A stretch of 64,000 bases of DNA from Calothrix parasitica NIES-267. Its GTDB lineage: Bacteria > Cyanobacteriota > Cyanobacteriia > Cyanobacteriales > Nostocaceae. Under the pieces are notes generated by a model. The model did no database searches. It was not told the DNA's origin and saw nothing but the letters and a program-made list of their open reading frames with translations. Position numbers and translations under genes: made by a program. Location: NCBI RefSeq assembly GCF_002368095.1, contig NZ_AP018227.1, positions 5,047,782 to 5,111,781 on the forward strand, written 5' to 3'. Positions 17,752-26,523 of this stretch are shown piece after piece (position 1 is the first letter of the stretch; every line of letters starts with the position of its first letter).

Positions 17752-19119
17752 ATGCCAGATATATTTACTGTTAATGAAAGCGATGCAACAGCAATGCAGC
17801 AGCGTTATGAACAATTAATTGAAGTATTGTTAAAAGCAGCATTGGATGTAGAACAAAATTCGGACAAACAAGGATTACAAATATTTGATGGGGATAAATT
17901 AGTTTATGGACGCGATGAAAATCAATTTCGTGATGAAGTATCGGGTTTTTCGGGAGAACTATTAAATCCTCAATTAATAGCACAACTTCAAGAATTACGT
18001 TCAGCACCTGTTGGGGAAGTAGTAGATGGGGCTGCTAATAAGAGAATTGAATTAGATGGGAAAGTTCTTTTACAATCTGATTCGGAAGGTAAGGTAATCG
18101 TTAACAACTTTTTGGAGCAAGAATCTGTTAAAGATAAAATACTTGAGAATTTAGAATTTTGGGAAAATCTCGGCACTAAAAATCAAATTAATCAACCAGA
18201 ATTATCGACCCTTGAGCCGAATTATACAAACTCACCTCCTGTTCCGGGTTCAACACGAGTTACCGAATCGTTACAGTTATTAGAAGATAGCCCTTTGAAA
18301 ACATTATTAAGTACAGAAGTTGAGCAATTAAAAGCAGAAGTAAAAGCACTACAACAAGAACGTAATTTATATCAAGAACTAATAGAACAAAGATTAAAGC
18401 AACCTCAAAATACTTCTTGGTGGCAGCAAATAGTTAACAATACATCAACGGTTGTTTCGAGTGTGACTTCTGCTGTAAAGATAGGAATAAATGAATTTAA
18501 AGAAAATTCAAAACAACATAAATTTGCAGCATCGATAAAAAACTTATTTCAATTACAAACTCAGCCAGGAGAAAATCAGTATCAAGCTGGTGATTACCAA
18601 ATCTCTCGCAATGGTTCGTTGTATGAAGTTAAAGATTCAGTTACAGATAAGCAAATAATACGGTTTCGGGACACCAATTTGGGAGTTCAGGTAGAAGAAA
18701 GCGATTTAGTAAACGTTGATATTCAAGATATTAAGTTCTTACAAAAATCATTACAAAAAAATCAACCAGTTCCTGCATCTTTTGCTCCAGTAGGGAAACA
18801 AGAAGCAGAATACTTTGCTCGTGTTGAGAGAGTTACGAACGCGCTTGTAGAATATGCTACTGTACAACAGCGAGATGTAGAAATTGATGGCCGATTTTCT
18901 TATAAATGGAAAGCTACTACGGATGGTAATGTTCAAATTGAAGCGAAAGATGGACGCGGTAGTTTACTTGAAAAAACTGGTGGACAATTAACAAGCAATA
19001 TGAACGAACGCGATTTAATTTATTTTGAGCAAATTTTACCCAAGTTGCAGCCAAGAAGTCAAAGACAAGTAATTGTATCTCAAGCTAATCAAGCTAACGA
19101 TAACAGCTTAGCAAGATAA
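17752..19119 (+). CDS. Hypothetical coiled-coil protein of the tra operon
   Basis: 455 residues, preceded by GGAGAG. The middle (~residues 185-225, LLSTEVEQLKAEVKALQQERN) is a coiled coil, followed by a basic region, then two similar C-terminal modules (YQAGDYQISRNGSLYEVKD... and VEIDGRFSYKWKATTDGNVQI) that may be a duplicated β domain of ~100 residues. No signal peptide is seen. Cytoplasmic partner of the coupling protein or of the AAA+ ATPase encoded next is a reasonable guess; no family is recognised. Confidence 0.55.
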   Translation: MPDIFTVNESDATAMQQRYEQLIEVLLKAALDVEQNSDKQGLQIFDGDKLVYGRDENQFRDEVSGFSGELLNPQLIAQLQELRSAPVGEVVDGAANKRIELDGKVLLQSDSEGKVIVNNFLEQESVKDKILENLEFWENLGTKNQINQPELSTLEPNYTNSPPVPGSTRVTESLQLLEDSPLKTLLSTEVEQLKAEVKALQQERNLYQELIEQRLKQPQNTSWWQQIVNNTSTVVSSVTSAVKIGINEFKENSKQHKFAASIKNLFQLQTQPGENQYQAGDYQISRNGSLYEVKDSVTDKQIIRFRDTNLGVQVEESDLVNVDIQDIKFLQKSLQKNQPVPASFAPVGKQEAEYFARVERVTNALVEYATVQQRDVEIDGRFSYKWKATTDGNVQIEAKDGRGSLLEKTGGQLTSNMNERDLIYFEQILPKLQPRSQRQVIVSQANQANDNSLAR

Positions 19120-19128
19120 TTTTATTAT

Positions 19129-20715
19129 ATGAAGTTCGATAATTTGAATTTATATTTCGATTCTGGTATTCCAATTGTTTGTGTTAATGCTCCTTTGCCA
19201 GAACGAATGAATGTATTAGAGGAAATTTATATTGAATGCGCTCAAATACGAAATATTCCCCTTTATGTATGGAATGCTGGCTGGGGATGCTTTAAGACAG
19301 TAAAGTATAATTCGCATTCAATTAAGAGTTTTATTAATCCACAACCTAAATATAGAGATATTTTTACTAGTTTTGATTCTTTATTAACTAATGAGAAGAA
19401 TGGTATTTTTATATTTGAGAATCTATCATCGTTAATCAGCATAGATTCTCCACAAATGGTTTCATATTTAATCAATATTTACTTTGAGTTTAAAAATAGT
19501 AATAAATTAAAGTATTTAATTATTTTATCAACTGATGATGTAGAATTACCAGAAGCTTTAAGCCAATTGATTCCAAGTATTTATTATCCATTACCAGGTA
19601 ACGAAGAAATTACTAATTTGATAGAAACATTCTTATGTGATTCACCAGAAAAATTAAATAAAGAATCTTTAATTAGTGCTTGCGCTGGTTTAACAAGGGA
19701 GGAAATACGTAATGGGTTAAACATTGCACTAAATTCCTGTTCTCAATTGATTTATGGCATTTTCGCTCAAAAACTGCTTGAATATAAAATCACTCGCTTT
19801 CGCTCTTTCAATTTAAATTTTATTGCTAAACCGAGTATTCCTGATTTCGGTGGTTTGGACTTACTTAAAAAGTATATAGAAAATGTCAAATATGACTTTT
19901 TACCTCAAGCACGAGCTGCTAATATTCCTCTTCCCAAAGGTTGTTTGTTAGTGGGACCACCGGGAACAGGAAAGACTCTATCAGCTAATGTCATAGCCAA
20001 AATACTAGGGTTTCCCCTAATAAGTGTAGATACTGCTTTGATAATTAACGATGGTGCAGTTTATCTTAAACGTTTGCTAGAAAGGGTAGAAGCTTGCGCT
20101 CCTGTTGTGATGTATTTCGATGAATTTGATAAACTTTTTGCTGCATCCAAATCTACGGGTGAAGATATTAGTTATCGTCAAATCTTAGGAACCCTATTAA
20201 CTTGGTTGCAAGATAAAACAAGTCCAGTGTTTGTAGTTGCAACCCTTAACCGATTAGATGCATTACCACCGGAATTGACCAGGGTAGGAAGATTTGATGA
20301 GATATTTTATGTGGGATTTCCTCAAGCTATCGAGCGTAAAGAGATTTTGATGATGCATCTTGCAAGATTCGATGCAAGGTATAAAAAATCAGACGTACTT
20401 ACAGAGAAAGAATGGCGAATTGTTCTTAATAAAACTGTTAACTGTACGGGTGCCGAACTTGCTCAAATGGTTCAGAAGGCTGCGCGTAGCAAGTTTCACC
20501 AAGGTCAACAGATGGAAATTGGGTTACATGAACTATTGGAGCAACGAGAGATGATGGTTCCTTTATATGTTCGAGATACCGATAGGATATTGGCGATCGC
20601 CAACCGTGCAAAGTATATTACTCAACCTGCATCAAATCCGGATACGTCGGTTTTCGCTCCTGCTATTACTAGCTTTTGGGGAGACGTATCTTCTTCAAAT
20701 TCTGATAGACTTTGA
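19129..20715 (+). CDS. Ycf46-like AAA+ ATPase
   Basis: 528 residues. The AAA+ module carries Walker A GPPGTGKT at 276-283, Walker B VVMYFDEFDKLF near 325-336, sensor 1 in VVATLNR and the arginine finger region ELTRVGRFDEIFYVGFP. The N-terminal ~230 residues with WNAGWG, FENLSSLI and IILSTDDVELPEAL correspond to the divergent N domain of Ycf46/FtsH-like AAA ATPases of cyanobacteria and plastids. The pore-region residues are not typical of FtsH and there is no protease domain. It ends the conjugation operon; a remodelling role on the secretion machine or relaxosome is inferred only from position. Confidence 0.75.
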   Translation: MKFDNLNLYFDSGIPIVCVNAPLPERMNVLEEIYIECAQIRNIPLYVWNAGWGCFKTVKYNSHSIKSFINPQPKYRDIFTSFDSLLTNEKNGIFIFENLSSLISIDSPQMVSYLINIYFEFKNSNKLKYLIILSTDDVELPEALSQLIPSIYYPLPGNEEITNLIETFLCDSPEKLNKESLISACAGLTREEIRNGLNIALNSCSQLIYGIFAQKLLEYKITRFRSFNLNFIAKPSIPDFGGLDLLKKYIENVKYDFLPQARAANIPLPKGCLLVGPPGTGKTLSANVIAKILGFPLISVDTALIINDGAVYLKRLLERVEACAPVVMYFDEFDKLFAASKSTGEDISYRQILGTLLTWLQDKTSPVFVVATLNRLDALPPELTRVGRFDEIFYVGFPQAIERKEILMMHLARFDARYKKSDVLTEKEWRIVLNKTVNCTGAELAQMVQKAARSKFHQGQQMEIGLHELLEQREMMVPLYVRDTDRILAIANRAKYITQPASNPDTSVFAPAITSFWGDVSSSNSDRL

Positions 20716-20846
20716 ATTATAAAAAATGTTTTGAGGCATTATTTATAACTATGCGATAACCATCTAGTAACAAACCAAACGAGTAACACCATCCGCCGAT
20801 AGATTGTTAGAATACAACCGTACATTGCATTATATCTATCATCATT

Positions 20847-21086
20847 ATGATTGCTCAAATGATGGTTCAGCCCTCATCCTGGGTAGAATCTGGAATCCAA
20901 ATCAGTGAAATTAGAAATTTATACTTATTTAAATTTACTCCAGAATTACAATCTCGTTTAGATCAACTGACCGAGAAGAAAAAAGCTGATATGCTGACAC
21001 CAGATGAAGAAGCTGAATTAACAGGAATATTAGAACTAGACCGAATTTTTACTTTGCTTAATGCCAAAATCATTGCCGAATCATGA
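20847..21086 (+). CDS. Small helical protein paired with HNH nuclease
   Basis: 79 residues, helical and charged (TPELQSRLDQLTEKKKADML, DEEAELTGILELDRIFTLLNA). Its stop overlaps the start of the HNH gene (ATGA). This two-gene unit is common in cyanobacteria; the small partner's role is unknown, perhaps a modulator of the nuclease. Confidence 0.6.
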   Translation: MIAQMMVQPSSWVESGIQISEIRNLYLFKFTPELQSRLDQLTEKKKADMLTPDEEAELTGILELDRIFTLLNAKIIAES

Positions 21087-21541
21087 CGGTTAATAATGCA
21101 ACAAGAAAATTAGTTAGAGAGCGAGCGAAATATCTTTGTGAATACTGTCATTCCTCCGAAGAAGCAAGTGCTGCGTTGTTCGCTATAGATCATATAATTC
21201 CACAGTCTTTTTCTAACTCATCAGATGAGCCTGATAACCTAGCACTTGCTTGTCAACGTTGTAATGGTTATCGTTATAACTTTACAACCGGGATTGACCC
21301 CGAAACTGGAAAAAATATTTCACTTTTTAATCCTCGTAACCAGAAGTGGTCTGACCATTTCATTTGGTCGGCAGATGGTTTAACAATTATTGCTATTACT
21401 GAAATAGGACGAGCTACTTGTAATCGTTTAGATTTAAACGACGAACGTCATAATGAAGGTTCTATTATCAAAGCTCGTAAGCTCTGGGTCAAAGGTGGTT
21501 GGCATCCACCGCAAGAAGACCCACGACTAACAAGCGAGTAA
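21083..21541 (+). CDS. HNH endonuclease
   Basis: 152 residues with the full HNH pattern: YLCEYCHS (zinc CxxC), AIDHIIPQS (catalytic DH), DNLALACQRCNGYR (N and second CxxC plus N). Downstream LFNPRNQKWSDHFIWSADG and LNDERH are usual for the cyanobacterial branch of this family. A metal-dependent nuclease of unknown target; coupling to the upstream small gene suggests a tight unit. It might act in restriction or homing-like functions but nothing here proves it. Confidence 0.8.
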   Translation: MTVNNATRKLVRERAKYLCEYCHSSEEASAALFAIDHIIPQSFSNSSDEPDNLALACQRCNGYRYNFTTGIDPETGKNISLFNPRNQKWSDHFIWSADGLTIIAITEIGRATCNRLDLNDERHNEGSIIKARKLWVKGGWHPPQEDPRLTSE

Positions 21542-21610
21542 AGCATAGAAGCATTCCTACATTTAAAGTTATATAAGCCCATTCCCGAAAATAAAACAAT
21601 TTTTATTTTT

Positions 21611-21922
21611 ATGATAGAAAAAATGCTTCCAGAAGAATTGAATACTAATCCTCTTAAGATTAGCGATATAGCATCTTATCTTCACCAAAACGGTTGGCAA
21701 GAAATAACACACCCAAATCCACGTTTAATTGTATTTCAAGGTGCTGCTGACGATGAAGGAAATCCCATTCAACTTGTATTACCCAGTCAAAAGACTTTTG
21801 AAGATAGCAATCGTTTGATAACAAAAGCCATAAACTTGTTAGCAGCAATTGAAGAAAAATCGCCAGATGAAATTATTGATTTAGTAACACAAACCCATGC
21901 AGCTTCAAGAAAAAACACTTAA
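21611..21922 (+). CDS. Small hypothetical protein
   Basis: 103 residues. NPLKISDIASYLHQNGWQEI and PRLIVFQGAADDEGNPIQLVLP followed by helices (SNRLITKAINLLAAIEEKS) suggest an α/β soluble protein. It is conserved-looking but not recognised. It converges with the next gene on the opposite strand. Confidence 0.5.
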   Translation: MIEKMLPEELNTNPLKISDIASYLHQNGWQEITHPNPRLIVFQGAADDEGNPIQLVLPSQKTFEDSNRLITKAINLLAAIEEKSPDEIIDLVTQTHAASRKNT

Positions 21923-21937
21923 TTTTTGACAATGATG

Positions 21938-22210
21938 TTAGACATCTCTTCTAACTAAAGTACCACTTAAAGCAAAGACAGCATTAAACCCGATTCTTTC
22001 AGTCCAAATCAGTGCATCGGCTTGCTTTTCTCGTAATCGCCGACTTGTTATAAGTAAATCATCACCTATCTCATATTCACCTGTTTCAATATTAATCGAG
22101 GCAATTTTACCGATATTTTGTGGTATCTCTACTTGAGAACGAATTTGAGAATCGTAGAGTTCTTTCCCGCGTTGGGTAATTTCTTCATCACTAAACTTTG
22201 AAAAAGACAT
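21938..22210 (-). CDS. Small conserved cyanobacterial protein, possible antitoxin-like
   Basis: 90 residues with EEITQRGKELYDSQIRSQVE, then GKIASINIETGEYEIGDDLL and a helix ending in AVFALSG. The pattern (helix, xIDIETGEYEID, helix with G at the end) is one I associate with small cyanobacterial genes found near retropepsin-like or toxin genes. No partner toxin is seen beside it here, so the antitoxin idea is weak. Confidence 0.5.
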   Translation of the reverse strand: MSFSKFSDEEITQRGKELYDSQIRSQVEIPQNIGKIASINIETGEYEIGDDLLITSRRLREKQADALIWTERIGFNAVFALSGTLVRRDV

Positions 22211-22306
22211 AAAGTTAATTACCTATGGTTTAAAATACTAATCGCTTATCTAAATTGATTATAAACCCTCATTAATACTGCTCACTGCCTACTTTCCATT
22301 GCTCCC

Positions 22307-23131
22307 TCATTGTTTTTCGCTCAAAATAGCCCTTTCAATAAGCGTATCAATGGCTTCTATTGCACAAGCTTTTAAAATGGCAGTAGCAAATCTATTACCT
22401 TTGTTAGAAAAATGTCCCCATATCGAGAACCAATCTTTAATTGACAAAGCATAAACGCTTTTAAACCCATGCTTGGTTACAACTCTACATTCGGTAATAT
22501 CCTTCGACAGATTTAAATCAGATAGGGTTCTTGCCTTCTTAGATGAATAATTAACTAACCAGTCGGGGTCATGTCCAACGCACCTTAATCCTTCCTGGTA
22601 TTCAATACGATATTCCCCAGACTGCAAAACTAAAACTTGGATGCTTATATCTGCTTCTATTTCGACAGACAACGAATTAGCTATTTCAACCCAATAATTA
22701 CCAGAGAAGAAACAAGGATTGGGCGTATTACCAGATACAGGTTTAAAATTGCATAACGCTTTAATCAAAGAATGCCATTCACGACGAGAAAGCTGCGTGG
22801 GATGTTTATCTAACTCCCCATTCTTCAATAGTTTTGATAAGTAAATTGCTGCCACATTGAGGGGATAAACCTGAACTTCTACACCATTTTCAATTTGTGC
22901 TGTTAAAGTTTCTAAGCTTTGCGATTCAATAAACGAGCGCACAATATTTTTTGGCTGACCTACTAATAATGCCATCTGACGGTCACTCATGAATAAAGCT
23001 CCATTCGGTAATTGATACGCTTTCCACGATTTATCATGGTAATGCCATGAAGTTGTTGATACTCTTGGTAATTGTTTATCACAATGTTGATGAGCTTTTG
23101 GGTTGAAAATTATGTTGTTTGCTTCGTTCAT
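22307..23131 (-). CDS. Hypothetical plasmid protein
   Basis: 274 residues, soluble. N-terminal SWHYHDKSWKAYQLPNGALFMSDRQMALLVGQ reads like a Bro-N/phage antirepressor-type start (ATG followed by recognition of a peptide substrate is not evident), with helical continuation (NIVRSFIESQSLETLTAQI, LNVAAIYLSKLL) and a C-terminal FSNKGNRFATAILKACAIEAIDTLIERA. The pattern of a sequence-recognition domain plus a C-terminal helical tail is common in mobile-element regulators, but no family is certain. Confidence 0.5.
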   Translation of the reverse strand: MNEANNIIFNPKAHQHCDKQLPRVSTTSWHYHDKSWKAYQLPNGALFMSDRQMALLVGQPKNIVRSFIESQSLETLTAQIENGVEVQVYPLNVAAIYLSKLLKNGELDKHPTQLSRREWHSLIKALCNFKPVSGNTPNPCFFSGNYWVEIANSLSVEIEADISIQVLVLQSGEYRIEYQEGLRCVGHDPDWLVNYSSKKARTLSDLNLSKDITECRVVTKHGFKSVYALSIKDWFSIWGHFSNKGNRFATAILKACAIEAIDTLIERAILSEKQ

Positions 23132-23253
23132 AACTACAACTTGTTAACTTTTATCAACAGATTAAATTGAATCAAATTCTAACAATTTGACTAACGAGCT
23201 TGTTCTTAATTGGTGAGAAAGATGTCCTCTTCTATCTGTCACAATTCCTCTAT

Positions 23254-23353
23254 AAAAAAATGGGCAGGCTTCCCGTTGTGGGTCTTCGACCCACAACGGA
23301 CGAGTCCCTGCGTTTGAAAACGAGAGCTTTTTTTAAAGCCTGCCCATTTTTTT
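23254..23353. repeat. 100-bp nested palindrome with bidirectional-terminator form
   Basis: An 18-bp perfect inverted repeat, A7-TGGGCAGGCTT (23254-23271) and its complement ending in T7 (23336-23353), encloses a second perfect 12-bp hairpin with a TTC loop at 23273-23299 (CCGTTGTGGGTC) and a small CGTTT/AAACG hairpin. The outer arms with A-run and T-run resemble a bidirectional terminator; the inner hairpin is likely an inserted palindrome. A structured RNA is also possible. Confidence 0.7.
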
Positions 23354-23992
23354 TAGGAGTACGTCGGTTAAAAAAACAGACATTTTTGTCCGGTATTCTG
23401 ATGATTGTCGCTGTGTAATCGTACTTTTATTTATTCATTACTTCGACAAGGGAGAAAGATAAAACAACGCCTTTAAAACTTACTTTTAAAGTTCCTTTCT
23501 AGCAACTATTAACTCCCATGAGTTATAAGTTACTAATAGTCCTAACTTTACACAAAGTTCAAGTTTAGTTTTGATTTAATTCATACTAGCTTAAAAAAAT
23601 AAAGGCTTCAAATAGTTACACACCCCTGCTATATTATTCTGAAAAATAAAAATAATAATTGGTCATAAAGGAGACAAATTATTACAGAAAAAATTGGTGT
23701 TTTTGGATATATACACGTAATCAATAATAATTCTCATTAAAAAGATATACGGTTATTACGCATCAAAGAGACTGTTAATAGCTGACCGAAGATATGTATA
23801 GTAAGTCTATTCAACTAAAAGTAGATGTTACTGCTAGTATTCTTCATGCATTGAATAACGCTTGTATGTGTGCCCATCAAGCTATCTGTAATTTTCCTGA
23901 AGGGCTTACAAGCTATTAGTTATTTAAATTACTTATTACACTGAATTTTTGCTAATTGAGTTAAATTTAGATTAGATACAGCAATTATGATG
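23354..23992. other. Intergenic stretch between nested palindrome and mobV
   Basis: About 640 bp with no established gene. A 41-codon frame at 23794-23919 on the plus strand (MYSKSIQLKVDVTASILHAL, CMCAHQAICNF) is protein-like but short and without a clear ribosome binding site. The rest is AT-rich and unremarkable; it would contain the 3' end signals of the mobV gene. Confidence 0.35.
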
Positions 23993-25573
23993 CTAATAGT
24001 CTAATATTTGCTGTTTAGTTGTTGAAAACTTAGTAGCATTAGGAAGAATTTTTCTTATAGACTTGAATCTTTTTTCTGACATTTCAACAACTAAATTTGA
24101 TATGTTTTCAAGGTATTTTGTTGGTAATGGTGCGTTTTCATCATCAATGGTGAGATAAAGCGTTCTATGTTTGTGAGGTGCGTTACGTACCATAATCTTG
24201 AGTGCATCTAGTGGGGAAGAATTTAGAACTGCTGTCTCTATCAATTCGCTATTATCTCCACCTACACTCAAATGAAACCAACCCCTCGAACGGTAGCTAT
24301 CCGAATAAATTGTAAACTTGTTTTCGCTATTTTTTAAAGAATATAAATAAGCTCCAGTTGTTCCTCCATCTAAATTCCGAGCTATAAATACTGCATTACA
24401 ATTAGTCGAAGCATATAATAAACCTCTTTGTTGTAGAGTTTTTAAGAGTTTGCGAGGGATGGAATGCTTTTGATTAAGGTAATATTCGACTTCATTAAAG
24501 TTCTTAGAGCAAGCTTCGGGTGGTACGAATGTAGACAAAGGGGTTCGTCGTGCAATATTTAAAGAATGATTGGAAACTGCATTAAGCATACCTGTTTCAC
24601 CAAATCTGTCCCGCAACCAAATTATCGCGTCATCGAGGTTGCACTTGTTTGTGTCCATCACTAAAGACAATGGATTACCTGAATGCTTATATTGATTTAA
24701 TCCCAATTCGTAAGCAACTTCAGATAACGGTATGTCTTGTCTGTACTTGTTTGTTTTAAATAGCTGTAATTCTGTTTCTATCTGCTGTCGTAATTTTTCG
24801 CTTGCAGATGCGGTTTGTTTCCATTGTGCAAGTTGTTCGAGAATTTGCGAGCGCTCCCTTAGTTGATGATTAATTAATTCAAATTGTGGACTTAATACTT
24901 CAATCATCCTTTGTCTGTATGCAACACTTCTTTCTTGTGCTTGTGGCTGAGGAAAGGAACTCTGCAAATCTAGTAATTGAGAATCTTGATTTACTGCGCT
25001 ATAGTATTTCTTAACTTTGGTGTAAGTAGCAACACTTCCTTTAACACCGCGTACTATTCCCAAATGTTCAACAGCATTAGCAAAACTATCTTGCAGTTGG
25101 TGCATTTTCGCTCTAGTACCGAATAAGGCTTTACAGTTGAGTTTTCCTCGTTCATCTAACGGTACTAGATAAGCATGAATATGTGGTGTCATTTCATCAA
25201 GATGTAACTCTGCTTTGACTATGCGATCGCCCCAAGAATCATCTAACCATTTAATAACTGCGTCCACAAAACCATCCAAACGATTTTTGTCATAACTCCC
25301 ACCTTGACTTACCTTATCGGAACGGAAGTATTCTGCGCTAGCACTCAGCAACATCTCCACTGTTAAAACAGCATCAGAACGGTATTTTTGAGAACCAATT
25401 TTATTTTTTACCTTTGAAACTAAATCAAGGTTGTCATAATCTCCGACTACTTCTAAGTTTTTTATCTGGAGATTAGCATTAGGTGTATATACTTCTCTTG
25501 TAGTGTGAGCTTCACTGCGAGCCAAAGCTCCCCAAGATTTTATCTTTTGAATTCGACATACCGTGAAAGCCAT
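23993..25573 (-). CDS. mobV: MobV-family relaxase with primase/Toprim-like C-terminus
   Basis: 526 residues. The N-terminal ~200 are a MobV (Mob_Pre) relaxase: MAFTVCRIQKIKSWGALARS, then H23 in SEAHTTRE, matching the nucleophilic His22 of pMV158 MobM, and the metal motif HLDEMTPHIH at 124-133, followed by KLNCKALFG and LGIVRGVKGS. A helical linker follows. From ~290 on, IPLSEVAYELGLNQYKHSGN, LSLVMDTNKCNLDDAIIWL and RDRFGE resemble a primase N-terminal segment without zinc ligands, and VEYYLNQKHSIPRKLLKTLQ with NAVFIARNLDGG and RGWFHLSVGG match DUF3991/Toprim. It would nick oriT, 0.6 kb upstream, and lead the strand into the channel. The tail may prime synthesis or be a degenerate remnant. Confidence 0.88.
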   Translation of the reverse strand: MAFTVCRIQKIKSWGALARSEAHTTREVYTPNANLQIKNLEVVGDYDNLDLVSKVKNKIGSQKYRSDAVLTVEMLLSASAEYFRSDKVSQGGSYDKNRLDGFVDAVIKWLDDSWGDRIVKAELHLDEMTPHIHAYLVPLDERGKLNCKALFGTRAKMHQLQDSFANAVEHLGIVRGVKGSVATYTKVKKYYSAVNQDSQLLDLQSSFPQPQAQERSVAYRQRMIEVLSPQFELINHQLRERSQILEQLAQWKQTASASEKLRQQIETELQLFKTNKYRQDIPLSEVAYELGLNQYKHSGNPLSLVMDTNKCNLDDAIIWLRDRFGETGMLNAVSNHSLNIARRTPLSTFVPPEACSKNFNEVEYYLNQKHSIPRKLLKTLQQRGLLYASTNCNAVFIARNLDGGTTGAYLYSLKNSENKFTIYSDSYRSRGWFHLSVGGDNSELIETAVLNSSPLDALKIMVRNAPHKHRTLYLTIDDENAPLPTKYLENISNLVVEMSEKRFKSIRKILPNATKFSTTKQQILDY

Positions 25574-26523
25574 ATTTTTATTTTAGAAAATAATAACAAT
25601 TAATTTTATTTACTGTTATCGCATCTATCTATAAGCCTGGAGAATCGGTGTCCAAAAATATCTAAAAATAGCCAAAAAATATATCTTTATAATTACGTAT
25701 TTTTATAAAAAGTAAGTCCTTTTTATTTCATATTGATTGTGTATAAAGACTGGTAGTTTGTCTTACTACGACAATCTTAGCCTAATATTTGTAACACTAT
25801 TAAATAGTCTTACTAGTAATTATACAGAAGCTAAAATTAAAAGTCTATTTGACATGAGTGAGACATATATATGCATAGAGCATCATAACAATTTTTATTA
25901 ATATAAGTTCAATCATCGCTGCTTTTATACTGATAACTTTCAACACTTTTTGCCTAAGTACATTATCTTCCTTTAGTTATATTGCGCTTTTATTTAAGAG
26001 TTTGCTAACAAAGTAATTAATAAGATGAAGGATTGAAGCAACGAGGCAGAAAGAGCCTTCTTGAATAATTAGTGCTATTAGCAAAGTTAATCAGATGTGC
26101 AGCGCCATAAACTAAAATTTCGGAAATAAAGAACTATGACCAATTTGATTTTGAACACAATTTACTCCTCGTTATTTTCCACTCATCCTTCAAAACAAAG
26201 GTGTAGTGTGTTTCACCTTTATATCAGGTAAAAAGCTGGAATATTTTTAGTGGTGCCTTTAACACTCGAATTGAATATTGTTTCAAACTGCAACCAAATT
26301 TAATTGTTTCCCGTGTACATTTAATCCCTCAAATCTTTCTCCGATAATGTTTTAACGGATTTGACATCTCCAAATTAACTAGAAACCATAAAAAGGAATT
26401 ATAAGGAAAACTAAGATGATTAAAGGCTAAAAAACAATAAGTTTCACTAATAATCGACCTTTAATTTCCTTGGTATTCCTTTACTTTCCGGCGCAAAAAA
26501 TGCATATTTGTAAACAAAATTCC
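25574..26523. other. Divergent intergenic region with oriT
   Basis: About 950 bp without a gene between the divergent mobV and parM genes. It is AT-rich, has no open frame worth reporting, and contains the oriT hairpin at 26197-26220. Promoters for both flanking operons must lie here. An approximate A-rich block (CTAAAAATAGCCAAAAAAT near 25660) sits in front of mobV, but I see no clean operator. Confidence 0.6.
26197..26220 (+). other. oriT: Putative MobV-type origin of transfer (oriT nick hairpin)
   Basis: A 7-bp inverted repeat AAAGGTG (26197-26203) / CACCTTT (26214-26220) encloses TAGTGTGTTT. In pMV158 and other MobV plasmids the nick site is GTGTG/TT in the loop of an AAAG...CTTT hairpin (AAAGTAT-AGTGTGTT-ATACTTT). 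The match is essentially exact, so the nick is predicted between 26210 and 26211 on the plus strand. With relaxase bound to the 5' end, the DNA to the right (parM onward) would enter the recipient first. Confidence 0.8.

Noticed and set aside
23290-23335. Hammerhead-ribozyme-like text (GACGAGTCC...GAAAAC)
   Set aside because: The obligatory CUGANGA core is absent and the helices do not form a three-way hammerhead junction.
23254-23353. Retron msr/msd RNA
   Set aside because: Inverted ends and an inner hairpin fit superficially, but no reverse transcriptase gene is nearby.
23200-23418. Plus-strand frame running through the nested palindrome
   Set aside because: Its codons are made mostly of the palindrome arms and hairpin; no start signal and no protein-like composition.
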